Positions 42,672-51,384 of a stretch of DNA of 64,000 bases are shown here, piece after piece. The stretch's first letter is position 1. Every line of letters starts with the position of its first letter. Position numbers and translations under genes: made by a program. Source of the stretch: Microvirga sp. 3-52 (lineage in GTDB: Bacteria; Pseudomonadota; Alphaproteobacteria; Rhizobiales; Beijerinckiaceae); contig NZ_JAHAMK010000005.1 in assembly GCF_018383585.1 (NCBI RefSeq), positions 3,144-67,143 of the forward strand, read 5' to 3'. The notes below the pieces were generated by a model. It was not told the origin of the DNA, searched no databases, and saw only the letters and a list, made by a program, of their open reading frames with translations.

Positions 42672-44612
42672 ATGGCCGCTGGCCGAAGCTTGGCGAGTAT
42701 AACGTTGTCCACACCGCTCCTCGACACCCTCAAGACCCCGGACGATCTGCGTCGTCTGCCCGAAAACCAGCTCCGGCAGGTGGCAGACGAGGTGCGGACC
42801 GAGATGATCAGCGCCGTGTCCGTCACCGGCGGGCATCTCGGCGCAGGCCTGGGCGTGGTCGAGCTGACGGTGGCGCTGCATTACGTGTTCGACACCCCAG
42901 GTGACCGGCTGATCTGGGACGTGGGCCACCAAGCCTATCCGCACAAGATCCTCACGGGCCGTCGGGATCGGATCCGGACCTTGCGCCAGGCGGGCGGCCT
43001 GTCGGGCTTCACCAAGCGTTCGGAGAGCGAATACGACCCCTTCGGCGCGGCCCATTCCTCCACGTCGATCTCGGCCGGCCTCGGCATGGCCGTGGCGCGG
43101 GATCTCGACGGCAAACGCAACAACGTGATCGCCGTGATCGGCGATGGGGCCATGTCGGCCGGCATGGCCTATGAGGCCATGAACAACGCCGGGGCCATGC
43201 ATTCGCGCCTCATCGTCATTCTCAACGACAACGACATGTCGATCGCGCCGCCCACCGGCGCCATGTCGTCCTATCTCGCCCGCCTCGTGTCCGGCGGCAC
43301 CTATCGCGGCATCCGCGAGACGGCCAAGCAGCTGGCGAAGAAGCTGCCGAAATTCATCTACGAGAAGGCGCAGCGCGCCGAGGAATTCGCCCGCGGCTTC
43401 TGGACCGGCGGCACCATGTTCGAGGAACTGGGCTTCTACTATGTCGGTCCCATCGACGGGCACAACCTCGATCACCTGCTGCCGATCCTGAAGAACGTCC
43501 GCGACACCGAGACCGGCCCGGTCCTGGTCCATGTGGTCACGAAGAAGGGCAAGGGCTACGCGCCCGCGGAGGCGGCGGCCGACAAGTACCACGGCGTCGT
43601 CACCTTCGACGTGGTGACGGGCGCGCAGACGAAGGCCAAGGCCAACGCCCCCTCCTACACCAAGGTCTTCGGCGAGAGCCTGATCAAGGAAGCACGCCAG
43701 GACGACAAGATCGTCGCCGTCACGGCCGCCATGCCATCGGGGACGGGCATCGACCTCTTCGGCAAGGAATTCCCCGCCCGGACCTTCGACGTGGGCATCG
43801 CCGAGCAGCACGCCGTGACCTTCGCGGCCGGCATGGCGACGGAAGGCTACAAGCCCTTCTGCGCCATCTATTCCACCTTCCTGCAGCGCGCCTACGACCA
43901 GGTGGTGCACGACGTGGCGATCCAGAATCTGCCCGTGCGCTTCGCCCTCGACCGGGCCGGCCTCGTGGGCGCCGACGGGCCGACCCATGCCGGCTCCTTC
44001 GACGTCGCCTATCTCGGCTGCCTGCCCAACATGGTGGTGATGGCGGCCGCCGACGAAGCGGAGCTGGTCCATATGGTGGCGACCGCCGCGGCTTACGATT
44101 CAGGCCCTATCGCCTTCCGTTATCCGCGCGGAGAGGGTGTGGGCATCGACATGCCCGAGAAGGGCATCCCGCTTGTCATCGGCAAGGGCCGGATCGTCAA
44201 GGAGGGCAGCCGCATTGCGATCCTGTCTCTCGGCACCCGCCTGTCCGAAGCTCTGAAGGCGGCGGAGGAGCTGGAGGCTCGCGGCCTCTCCACCACCGTG
44301 GCGGATGCCCGCTTCGCCAAGCCGCTCGACGAGGAGCTGATCCTGCGGCTTGCCCGCGACCACGAGGTTCTCGTGACCGTTGAGGAAGGCTCGGTCGGCG
44401 GCTTCGGCTCGTACGTGCTGCAGCTTCTCGCCGACAAGGGCGCGCTCGACCGCGGCAGCCTCAAGGTGCGTTCCATGGTCCTGCCCGACATCTACCAGGA
44501 CCAGGACAAGCCCGAGCGCATGTACGCCAAGGCCGGGCTCGATTCCGCGGGCATCGTGACCAAGGTGTTCGAGGCATTGGGGCAGGAAGAAACCCGCAAG
44601 GTCAGGGCTTAA
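42672..44612 (+). CDS. dxs: 1-deoxy-D-xylulose-5-phosphate synthase
   Basis: The 646-residue protein is a full-length [41 protein letters not shown], the thiamine diphosphate motif [20 protein letters not shown] (GDG...NN), and the second half with [36 protein letters not shown] and [10 protein letters not shown]. It condenses pyruvate and glyceraldehyde 3-phosphate in the first step of the MEP isoprenoid pathway and also feeds thiamine and pyridoxal synthesis. The start follows a GAGATG stretch; other starts a few codons on are possible. In relatives, tlyA usually follows; here an opposite-strand SOD gene intervenes. Confidence 0.97.
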   Translation: MAAGRSLASITLSTPLLDTLKTPDDLRRLPENQLRQVADEVRTEMISAVSVTGGHLGAGLGVVELTVALHYVFDTPGDRLIWDVGHQAYPHKILTGRRDRIRTLRQAGGLSGFTKRSESEYDPFGAAHSSTSISAGLGMAVARDLDGKRNNVIAVIGDGAMSAGMAYEAMNNAGAMHSRLIVILNDNDMSIAPPTGAMSSYLARLVSGGTYRGIRETAKQLAKKLPKFIYEKAQRAEEFARGFWTGGTMFEELGFYYVGPIDGHNLDHLLPILKNVRDTETGPVLVHVVTKKGKGYAPAEAAADKYHGVVTFDVVTGAQTKAKANAPSYTKVFGESLIKEARQDDKIVAVTAAMPSGTGIDLFGKEFPARTFDVGIAEQHAVTFAAGMATEGYKPFCAIYSTFLQRAYDQVVHDVAIQNLPVRFALDRAGLVGADGPTHAGSFDVAYLGCLPNMVVMAAADEAELVHMVATAAAYDSGPIAFRYPRGEGVGIDMPEKGIPLVIGKGRIVKEGSRIAILSLGTRLSEALKAAEELEARGLSTTVADARFAKPLDEELILRLARDHEVLVTVEEGSVGGFGSYVLQLLADKGALDRGSLKVRSMVLPDIYQDQDKPERMYAKAGLDSAGIVTKVFEALGQEETRKVRA

Positions 44613-44630
44613 CGGACCAGTTCCCACTCC

Positions 44631-44659
44631 GTCATCACCGGCACAAGGCCGGTGATGAC
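44631..44659. repeat. Single A-arm hairpin of the intergenic repeat
   Basis: GTCATCACCGGC...GCCGGTGATGAC forms a perfect 12-base stem with ACAAG at its tip. It lies between the convergent ends of dxs and the SOD gene, where it can serve both as terminator-like structure. Confidence 0.8.
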
Positions 44660-44665
44660 ATAGAC

Positions 44666-45379
44666 TTAAACCGTCAGCGTCCCCGCCTTGGCGGCGGCAT
44701 AACGCTGGCCGATCCGGTTCCAGTCAAGCACGTTCCACCAGGCCTTGAGATAATCCGGGCGGCGGTTCTGGTATTTCAGGTAGTAGGCGTGCTCCCACAC
44801 GTCGTTGCCCATCAGGACCCGCTGACCGTCCATGAGGGGCGTGTCCTGGTTCGGCCTCGTCACGAGGGCGAGCTTACCGTCGCGGGAGACGGTCACGAAA
44901 ACCCAGCCGGAGCCGAACTGCCGCGCCCCGGCGGCGTTGAAATCCTCCTGGAATTTCTGAAATCCACCGAGATCCCGGTCGACGGCCGCCTTCAGATCGC
45001 CCGAAGGCTCGCCGCCCGACCCGCCCATGATCTGCCAGAACATGGTATGGTTGGCGTGCCCCCCGCCATTGTTGCGCACGGCTGTGCGAATCGACTCAGG
45101 GACCTTGTTCAGGTTCGCCAGCATGTCCTGGAGCGGCATCTTGGCCACCTCGGCATTCTGGCCCAGGGCCGTGTTGAGATTGTTGACATAGGCGGCATGG
45201 TGCTTGCCATGGTGGATCTCCATGGTCTGGGCATCGATATGCGGCTCGTTCTTGGAGGGCGCATAAGGCAGGGGATCAAGCTTGAAGGGCCCCGTCGGGG
45301 CTTGCGCCCAGGCGCGGGGAATGGCAGCGCTGGCGGCCAGCAGGGTTGCACCTGTCAGAAGATGTCGACGGCTGAGCAT
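44666..45379 (-). CDS. Exported Fe/Mn superoxide dismutase with Tat signal
   Basis: The 237-residue protein begins MLSRRHLLTGATLLAASAAI with a twin-arginine motif (S-R-R-H-L-L) and probable cleavage after AWA. The SOD fold follows: TMEIHHGKHHAAYVNNLNTA with the first metal His, GGGHANHTMFWQIM with the second, GSGWVFVTVSRDGKLAL, and DVWEHAYYLKYQNRRPDYL with the metal Asp and His. Tat export fits a cofactor-loaded enzyme moved folded to the periplasm, where it would protect against external superoxide. GGAGGT precedes the start. It is antiparallel between dxs and tlyA. Metal choice (Fe or Mn) cannot be settled by eye. Confidence 0.92.
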   Translation of the reverse strand: MLSRRHLLTGATLLAASAAIPRAWAQAPTGPFKLDPLPYAPSKNEPHIDAQTMEIHHGKHHAAYVNNLNTALGQNAEVAKMPLQDMLANLNKVPESIRTAVRNNGGGHANHTMFWQIMGGSGGEPSGDLKAAVDRDLGGFQKFQEDFNAAGARQFGSGWVFVTVSRDGKLALVTRPNQDTPLMDGQRVLMGNDVWEHAYYLKYQNRRPDYLKAWWNVLDWNRIGQRYAAAKAGTLTV

Positions 45380-45483
45380 GGGACCTCCGTTGGCCTGTAG
45401 GAATCGAGAACGGAGATATTCTAGGGCAGGACTTGGTTCTGGCCCATGAAGAGATCGTGAATGCCGATGGAATTGAGGCTCCA

Positions 45484-46212
45484 ATGACCCGCAAGCGCGC
45501 CGATGTGGTTCTTGTCGAGCGCGGCTTCTTCGCAAGCCGTGCCCGGGCGCAGGAGGCCATAGCCGCCGGCCTCGTGACCGTGAACGGGGCCGTCATCCGC
45601 AAGGCGTCCGATGCGGTTCCCGAGGAGGCCGTCATCACGGCCGAGCAGCCGCATCCCTATGTGTCCCGCGGCGGCGTGAAGCTGGCAGCGGCGCTCGAGG
45701 CGTTCCATATCGACCCGAGAGACAAGATCTGCCTCGATGTCGGCGCCTCGACCGGAGGGTTTACCGAGGTATTGCTCACGCGGGGCGCGGCGCATGTCTA
45801 TGCGGTGGATGTCGGGCATGGCCAGCTGCACCCGACCATCGTCGGCAATGCGCGGGTGACGAATTTCGAGGGCACGGATGCCCGCTCGCTGAATTCTGAT
45901 CTCATCCCGCGAGCCGCCGATCTCCTCGTCTCGGATGTGAGCTTCATTTCGCTCAAACTCGTTCTGCCTCCTGTCATCGCCCTGCTGAAGCCCCGGGCGG
46001 AACTCGCCCTCCTCGTGAAGCCGCAGTTCGAGGCCGGCCGTGATCACGTCAAGAAGGGTATCGTGCGCGACGAGGCCGTACACCGTGCCGTGTGCGAGGA
46101 CATGACGGCCTTCGTCGCCTCGCTCGGCTTTTCCATCATCGGGCTCGTCCCCTCGCCGATCGAAGGCGGGGACGGCAATCGCGAATTTTTGTTGGGAGCC
46201 CGCCGTGGCTGA
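45484..46212 (+). CDS. tlyA: TlyA family RNA 2'-O-methyltransferase
   Basis: The 242-residue protein has an S4 RNA-binding domain (RADVVLVERGFFASRARAQE, AGLVTVNGAVIRKASD), then the junction PYVSRGGVKLAAALEAF. An FtsJ/RrmJ-type methyltransferase domain follows with SAM motif CLDVGASTGGFTEVLL near residue 82 and the K-D-K-type residues along DVSFISLKLVLPP and LVKPQFEAGRDHV. TlyA methylates cytidines of 16S and 23S rRNA in some bacteria, which can affect capreomycin susceptibility; in others it is annotated as haemolysin. Start 45484 (MTRKRADV) has GAGG upstream. It overlaps the next gene by eight bases. Confidence 0.93.
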   Translation: MTRKRADVVLVERGFFASRARAQEAIAAGLVTVNGAVIRKASDAVPEEAVITAEQPHPYVSRGGVKLAAALEAFHIDPRDKICLDVGASTGGFTEVLLTRGAAHVYAVDVGHGQLHPTIVGNARVTNFEGTDARSLNSDLIPRAADLLVSDVSFISLKLVLPPVIALLKPRAELALLVKPQFEAGRDHVKKGIVRDEAVHRAVCEDMTAFVASLGFSIIGLVPSPIEGGDGNREFLLGARRG

Positions 46213-47464
46213 ACAGGTAACGATCAGGCGCCTCGGCGCAAAGGGCGACGGAATCGCCGACACATCTTCCGGACCCGTCTTCGTGCCGAAGGTCCTGCCG
46301 GGCGAGACCGTGAGCATCGAGCGCGACGGATCGCATGCACGCCTCGTCAGCGTCGATGTGGCCTCGCCCGAGCGCGAGACGCCGTTCTGCCCGTATTTCG
46401 ACGAATGCGGCGGCTGCGCGACGCAGCACATGAAACACGGCTTCTACCAGGCATGGAAGCAGGAGACACTCGTCCATACCCTGAGGCAGGCGCGGATCGA
46501 GGCGCCCGTCGAGCCCCTTATCGACGCCCATGGCGATGGGCGCCGGCGCGTCACGCTGCACGTGCGTTTTCCGGATCGCGCCATGCAGGTGGGCTTCATG
46601 GCCCCGCGCAGCCACCAGATCGTCGAGATCGCCTTCTGCCCCATCACGGAGCCCGCATTGAAGGAGCAGGCGCCGGCCATCGCACGCGCCGTCGGCGAGC
46701 ATCTGAAGGGCCCCCGCAAGCCGCTCGACATTCAGATCACGGCAACGCAGACCGGCTTCGACGTGGATGTCCGCGGCTATGGCCCCCTGAAGGATCCGGA
46801 CCGTCTTCGCCTCATCGATCTCGCAGCCGGCCTCGATCTCTCGCGCCTGTCGATCCACGGTGACGTGATCGTGGAGCGGCGTCCTCCCGCGATCGTCATG
46901 GGCCGCGCTGCCGTCGTCCCGCCCGCAGGTTCGTTCCTGCAGGCGACCAAGCTCGGCGAAGAGACCCTTGCCGGCTTCGTCACCGGAGCCTGCGCGCGCG
47001 CCAAGCGTATCGCCGACCTCTTTGCCGGAACGGGCCCCTTTTCATTGCGGCTTGCGGAGAAGTCGGATGTGCATGCCGTCGAATTCGACAAGGGCTCGAT
47101 GGTGGCCCTCGACAAGGCCGTGCGCGCGACGCCTGGGCTGCGTCGGGTCACGACCGAGGCGCGCGACCTCTTCCGCCGGCCGCTGCTGACGCCTGAACTC
47201 AACGCCTTCGACGCCGTCGTGCTCGATCCACCCCGCGCGGGCGCCGAGGCGCAGGCGAAGCAGCTCGCCGCGTCGAAAGTCCCGCTCGTCGTCAGCGTCT
47301 CCTGCGATGCCGCCACCTTCGCCCGCGACGCCGCCATCCTGATCGGCAGCGGCTACCGTCTCGAGCGCGTGATCCCCGTCGACCAGTTCAAGCACTCGCC
47401 GCATCTTGAAGTGGTCGGAATCCTGAGGCGGGATATGGCGAAGAAGTTGTCGCGTCGCACATAG
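46205..47464 (+). CDS. Class I SAM-dependent RNA methyltransferase (TrmA/RlmD-type)
   Basis: The 419-residue protein has an N-terminal TRAM-like region (EQVTIRRLGAKGDGIADTSS) and iron-sulfur Cys residues (CPYFDECGGCATQH, with a fourth in FCPITEPAL). SAM motifs are IADLFAGTGPFSLRLAEK and DAVVLDPPRAGAEAQ, and the catalytic Cys is in VVSVSCDAATFARDA. This is the uracil-5 methyltransferase family that acts on tRNA or 23S rRNA. In alphaproteobacteria this type is often found after tlyA. The start is a GTG at 46205, overlapping tlyA by eight bases, so translation is coupled. Confidence 0.92.
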   Translation: MAEQVTIRRLGAKGDGIADTSSGPVFVPKVLPGETVSIERDGSHARLVSVDVASPERETPFCPYFDECGGCATQHMKHGFYQAWKQETLVHTLRQARIEAPVEPLIDAHGDGRRRVTLHVRFPDRAMQVGFMAPRSHQIVEIAFCPITEPALKEQAPAIARAVGEHLKGPRKPLDIQITATQTGFDVDVRGYGPLKDPDRLRLIDLAAGLDLSRLSIHGDVIVERRPPAIVMGRAAVVPPAGSFLQATKLGEETLAGFVTGACARAKRIADLFAGTGPFSLRLAEKSDVHAVEFDKGSMVALDKAVRATPGLRRVTTEARDLFRRPLLTPELNAFDAVVLDPPRAGAEAQAKQLAASKVPLVVSVSCDAATFARDAAILIGSGYRLERVIPVDQFKHSPHLEVVGILRRDMAKKLSRRT

Positions 47465-47585
47465 GATGTGACTAGGACGGGGCATAGATTCCAAATACTA
47501 TGCTTTACAGATGGCAACAGCCGCCAAGGAGTGATTCAGCACATACAGAAACGAGGAGTGCGAACGCGCCGTTGAGGCGCGGCTC

Positions 47586-48272
47586 TCAACCGGCGTGACG
47601 GAGCATGGGGGTGATCGGCGGCGAGCTCCCAACCTGGATGGTCCCCAGTACCTCGAAACCATGCCGCTGGTAGAGCGGGATGTTCTTGGGGTTCGAAGAT
47701 TCCAAGTAGGCCGGCGTTCCGTCCTCGTCACAACGCCTGAGAGCATGCACCAACAGGGCTGAGCCGTACCCCTCGCCCTGCTGGGCCGGATCAACTCCGA
47801 TCAATGGCAAGTACCAGTGCGGCTCATCGGGATGATACTGCCCCATCTGCTCGAACACGGCGAACAGGGTGTCCTGGTCCTGCTCTGGGACGGTGCGCTG
47901 AAAGTGGGCCATCAAAGCCTCTTCGTCAGGCTGCACGCCCGGTGGCAGCCACAACGCGGCGGCTTGGGCATCGTCGATGAAATGGGCCGTGCCGGACTCA
48001 AAGGCCCTGCGCCCAAAGATCCGGACAAGATCAGGGAAGTGCTTCAGATAGCTCTCAGGGGCCGGATAGGTCCAGCGAGCGGCAGGGTCCACACTGAAAG
48101 CGAGAACGATCGCAGCGACGAGGCGGGACTGATCGCCGATGCCTGCCGTCTTGACGTCAATCTCTCCAGCAGCATCCGCCAAAGTGGATTTGCGGGACGC
48201 GCCTCTGTTCAGGTCGCTCGTCCGAGTCTCAGGCGAGGATAGGTTCCCAGATGTATTCGCCTGGCCTGGCAT
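47586..48272 (-). CDS. GNAT family N-acetyltransferase
   Basis: The 228-residue product has a Ser/Thr/Arg-rich N-terminal tail of about 45 residues before the folded domain (IDVKTAGIGDQSRLVAAIVL). The GNAT core has YLPLIGVDPAQQGEGYGSAL (Q-x-x-G-x-G, acetyl-CoA binding) and a C-terminal LYQRHGFEVLGTIQVG. A WTYPAPESYLKHF segment resembles acetyltransferases of puromycin/small-amine type. The substrate is unknown. Start 48272 (MPGQANTS) is preferred as GGAGAG lies six bases upstream; earlier starts at 48284 and 48299 are possible. The gene is somewhat less GC-rich than its neighbours and convergent with the RNA methyltransferase gene. Confidence 0.85.
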   Translation of the reverse strand: MPGQANTSGNLSSPETRTSDLNRGASRKSTLADAAGEIDVKTAGIGDQSRLVAAIVLAFSVDPAARWTYPAPESYLKHFPDLVRIFGRRAFESGTAHFIDDAQAAALWLPPGVQPDEEALMAHFQRTVPEQDQDTLFAVFEQMGQYHPDEPHWYLPLIGVDPAQQGEGYGSALLVHALRRCDEDGTPAYLESSNPKNIPLYQRHGFEVLGTIQVGSSPPITPMLRHAG

Positions 48273-48412
48273 CGGTCTCTCCATCAAGACAACAGTCAAA
48301 GATCAACCGGGAAACACCTTATCACGCATGAGACGAGTATCCGGTGTGTCTGAGCGCATGTCCAACCAGAGGCATCTCGCCCCCGATCTGCCCCGGTTAT
48401 ACTCTACCACAC

Positions 48413-48471
48413 GTCATCACCGGCACGAGGCCGGAACCGATTCCCGGATCAAGCCCGCAGGCGCCCATGAC
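48413..48471 (+). repeat. Eroded two-hairpin intergenic repeat
   Basis: GTCATCACCGGCACGAGGCCGG begins like an A arm but lacks its closing strand. A CCCATGAC remnant marks the right end. The core is lost. Confidence 0.55.
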
Positions 48472-48498
48472 GATGTGAAGGGAGGCGATGCACCCTGC

Positions 48499-49248
48499 CT
48501 AGAACAAGCTGCCCTGCTCGTCCTCGTCGCTGGAGAGCGGCTTCTTCGCTTTCGGCTTCTTCTCCTTGACCGGTGCCGGCTCCGGCCGGGCGAGCGGCTC
48601 CATCAGGCCTGGGTCGTCATTCTCGACCTTGTTCACGCGGCTTGAGACCGGCACCAGGTCGAGCCAGTCGTCGGGACAGGGGCGGACCAGGCGCATCACG
48701 TCGGCGCGCTCGTCGCGCACGTCGAGCCATGCGGCGATGTCGTCCTCTGAAAGGATGACCGGCATGCGGTCATGCACGGCCGAGAGGGTGCCGTTGGCGT
48801 CCGTCGTCACGATGGCCGCGGTGTCGATTTCGCCGCCGTCCGGACTGCTGTAGGTCTCCCACAGGCCCGCCAGCGGCATGGGCTTGCGGCTGCGCGGGCG
48901 AATCAGGAACGGCGTCTTCTCCCGTCCCTCGCGCCGCCATTCATAAAATCCGTCGGCGAGAAAGATGCAGCGCCGGCGCTTCAAGGCTGCCTTGAAGGTC
49001 GGCTTGGTTTCCAGAGTCTCGCCACGTGCGTTGATGACGAGCGGAAATTCCTTCGGGTCCTTCACCCAGGACGGAACGAACCCCCAGCGCACCAGCATGA
49101 AATGCCGCTCGCCCCGGTCTTCCAGCACGATCGGCACGGGCTGCGTGGGCGCCACGTTGTAGCGCGGCGGAAAGTTCGGCTGCTCGGGATATCCGAAGAA
49201 GTCCCGATAGGACTCGGGAGGGAGCGTGATCGCATAACGCCCGCACAT
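48499..49248 (-). CDS. SOS response-associated peptidase/DNA-protein crosslink sensor (YedK/HMCES family)
   Basis: The 249-residue protein starts MCGRYAITLP with the catalytic Cys at position 2. The conserved residues follow in order: RYNVAPTQPVPIV, MLVRWGFVPSW, INARGETLETKPTFKAALKR, RCIFLADGFYEWR with the active Glu, and SAVHDRMPVIL with the His. HMCES/YedK proteins bind abasic sites in single-stranded DNA and form a covalent crosslink through Cys2. A Lys/Pro-rich disordered tail (EKKPKAKKPLSS) ends the protein. It is followed upstream, after nine bases, by corA on the same strand. Confidence 0.95.
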   Translation of the reverse strand: MCGRYAITLPPESYRDFFGYPEQPNFPPRYNVAPTQPVPIVLEDRGERHFMLVRWGFVPSWVKDPKEFPLVINARGETLETKPTFKAALKRRRCIFLADGFYEWRREGREKTPFLIRPRSRKPMPLAGLWETYSSPDGGEIDTAAIVTTDANGTLSAVHDRMPVILSEDDIAAWLDVRDERADVMRLVRPCPDDWLDLVPVSSRVNKVENDDPGLMEPLARPEPAPVKEKKPKAKKPLSSDEDEQGSLF

Positions 49249-49257
49249 GGCACTCTC

Positions 49258-50253
49258 CTAAAGCCACCGCTTCCAGCGGAAGAAGAGATAGGGCAGCACG
49301 GCCGCGAGCACCATCAGAGTGATCGCCCAGAGGTAGCCGAACTCCCATTCGAGTTCCGGCATGAGCTTGAAATTCATGCCGTAGAGCGACGACACCAGGG
49401 TCGGGGGCAGGAAGATCACCGACATGACCGAGAAGATCTTGATGATGTCGTTCTGCTCCATGGTGACGAAGCCGAGCGTTGCATCGAGCAGGAACTGAAC
49501 CTTGCTCGAGAGAAAGGTCGCGTGCTCCTCGATGGATTGCACGTCGCGCAACGCAGTGCGCCATTCCGACTGGTAGCCCGCCGTCTTCTGCGGTCGCGGC
49601 ATGCTGGCGGACAGGAAGAGCAGCATGCGTTCCACCGATACCATGCTCTCGCGCACGTTGGAGATGATGTCGCCCTTGCGGCCGATGGATCTCAGAGCAA
49701 CGCGATAGGACGCCGCCCGGCGCGCACCTTGCTTCTCGTTCTCGAAGATCGCCTGCGAGAGGCGGTCGATGCGTGTCCCGACGGTTCCGAGAATCTCGGC
49801 CGCGCGGTCGATGATGGTTTCGAGCAGACCGTCGAGCACGGCTTCGGGCTGATGCCGGCATCCGCCCGGCTTCACGGCGCGGGCCATGAACATGCTGAAG
49901 GAGCGCGGCTCGCCATAGCGCACAGTCACCAGCGCCCGCTCCGTGAGAATGAACGAGACGTCGATGAGCTTCGGATTGTCCGTATCCGAACTGCACAGGA
50001 CGCGCGCGGTCATGTAGCGCGCGTTGTTCTCGTGATAGAGGATTTCGGAGGGCTCGATGTCGGCCATCTCCTCCTTGGTCGGGATCTGGATGTTGAGATG
50101 CCCCTCGACAAGCCTGTCCTCCTCCTTGGTCGGATCGATCAGGTCGATCCACAGGGCGTCATGCGGGATCGGCTCGCCCGGCGGGAGAACGGTTCGGTCG
50201 AGGGACTCCCCCATCGGTCTCGTCACCTGCGCCGGCCTGTGGATCACAATCAT
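49258..50253 (-). CDS. corA: CorA-type magnesium/divalent cation transporter
   Basis: The 331-residue protein has a long cytoplasmic domain (LWIDLIDPTKEEDRLVEGHL, ARYMTARVLC, a helix-rich middle with TRIDRLSQAIFENEKQGAR). Two membrane helices at the C-terminus follow, with the signature YGMNF at the end of the first (VMSVIFLPPTLVSSLYGMNF). The chain ends in a basic FFRWKRWL. CorA forms a pentameric Mg2+ channel (also Co2+/Ni2+). Start 50253 (MIVIHRPAQV) is chosen over 50316; AAGGGGCGG lies upstream. It lies nine bases before the YedK gene. Confidence 0.94.
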   Translation of the reverse strand: MIVIHRPAQVTRPMGESLDRTVLPPGEPIPHDALWIDLIDPTKEEDRLVEGHLNIQIPTKEEMADIEPSEILYHENNARYMTARVLCSSDTDNPKLIDVSFILTERALVTVRYGEPRSFSMFMARAVKPGGCRHQPEAVLDGLLETIIDRAAEILGTVGTRIDRLSQAIFENEKQGARRAASYRVALRSIGRKGDIISNVRESMVSVERMLLFLSASMPRPQKTAGYQSEWRTALRDVQSIEEHATFLSSKVQFLLDATLGFVTMEQNDIIKIFSVMSVIFLPPTLVSSLYGMNFKLMPELEWEFGYLWAITLMVLAAVLPYLFFRWKRWL

Positions 50254-50400
50254 ACGCGTTTCCGCCCCTTGGAAGTCATGCCATTTCAGGTCGATGCAGG
50301 TCTTGTAATCCCACAAGACCTCCGTGTCATTCCCGGTCGGAGCACAGCGGACGGAAAGGGAATCGACGACCGACCTACGGCGGGGGCACCATCCGCCACG

Positions 50401-50487
50401 GCATCACCGGACTCGTGCCGGCGATCTCAATCCGTTGAGCGCGGCGCTTCACAGAAGCGGGATGGCCGGCACAAGGCCGGCCATGAC
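50401..50487 (-). repeat. Two-hairpin intergenic repeat in reverse orientation
   Basis: Read on the minus strand it is B arm (ATGGCCGGC...GCCGGCCAT), core AAGCGCCGCGCTC, and a slightly eroded A arm. It is located between corA and the SDR gene. Confidence 0.8.
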
Positions 50488-50528
50488 GGGGGAAGGTTTC
50501 ATTCCCGGCCGAAGTGAAGCCGGTCCAC

Positions 50529-51380
50529 TCAACGCAAGGATGACAGGGGCGGCGTGTCGTCTGGCACGAAGAAATCGGGAGCGAGGGGCTGGCTCGGGTC
50601 GACCCGGTACTTCTCGAAATCGGTTACGCCCTCGCCATGCAGGAAGACATCGTCGATGAGGAAATGGCCCGAGAAGCTCTTCGAAGGTTTCTGGAAGACC
50701 GCATAGGCCGCATCGGACAGGATCTCCGGCGTCCGGCTTGCTTGCGCGAGCGCGTCGCCGCCGAGCAGGTTCCTGACTGCGCTGGTGGCAATGGTCGTGC
50801 GCGGCCACAGCGCGTTGACGGCAATCGCCCTGCCCCGCAGCTCGCCGGCGAGACCCAGGACGCAGATGCTCATGCCATATTTGGCCAGCGAATAGGCCAG
50901 ATGCGGCGCAAACCACTTCTCGCTCATGTCGAGAGGCGGCGAGAGCATGAGGATGTGCGGATTCTCGGCCTTTTCCAGATGCGGAATGGCGTATTTGGAG
51001 ACCATGTAGGTGCCGCGCGTGTTGATCTGGTGCATCAGATCGAAGCGCTTCATGTCGGTCTGCGGCGTCGGCGTGAGGCTGATGGCGCTCGCGTTGTTGA
51101 CCACGATGTCGAGACCGCCGAAGGTCGCGACCGTTTTTTCGATCGCGCCTTTCACCGCCTCCTCGTCGCGCACGTCGACCACGAGCGGCAGGGCCTTGCC
51201 GCCTACCGCCTCGATTTCTTCCGCCGCCGTGTAGATCGTGCCGGGCAGCTTCGGATGGGGCTCGGCGGTCTTCGCGGCAATGACCACGTTGGCACCGTCC
51301 CTCGCGGCGCGAAGACCGATGGCAAGGCCGATGCCGCGCGAGGCGCCGGTGATGAAGAGTGTTTTACCTTTGAGACTCAT
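50529..51380 (-). CDS. SDR family oxidoreductase (HSDL2-like)
   Basis: The 283-residue protein has the SDR cofactor motif TLFITGASRGIGLAIGLRAA, then VVIAAKTAEPHPKLPGTIYT, VVNNASAISLTPT, and the active-site region ILMLSPPLDMS with AYSLAKYGMSICVLGLAGEL (Tyr-x3-Lys). The K-T-A-E-P-H-P-K-L-P-G-T-I sequence is characteristic of the subgroup that includes the peroxisomal HSDL2. The catalytic Ser is in LSPPL. The substrate is probably an acyl or sterol-like carbonyl, unknown here. It lies four bases after the acyl-CoA dehydrogenase gene, so the pair is one operon. Confidence 0.9.
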   Translation of the reverse strand: MSLKGKTLFITGASRGIGLAIGLRAARDGANVVIAAKTAEPHPKLPGTIYTAAEEIEAVGGKALPLVVDVRDEEAVKGAIEKTVATFGGLDIVVNNASAISLTPTPQTDMKRFDLMHQINTRGTYMVSKYAIPHLEKAENPHILMLSPPLDMSEKWFAPHLAYSLAKYGMSICVLGLAGELRGRAIAVNALWPRTTIATSAVRNLLGGDALAQASRTPEILSDAAYAVFQKPSKSFSGHFLIDDVFLHGEGVTDFEKYRVDPSQPLAPDFFVPDDTPPLSSLR

Positions 51381-51384
51381 GGGA

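Noticed and set aside
48772..50517. Plus-strand ORF of 581 codons, and a minus-strand frame at 48941-50152
   Set aside because: Both shadow the YedK and CorA genes. Composition is His/Arg/Gln-rich without motifs.
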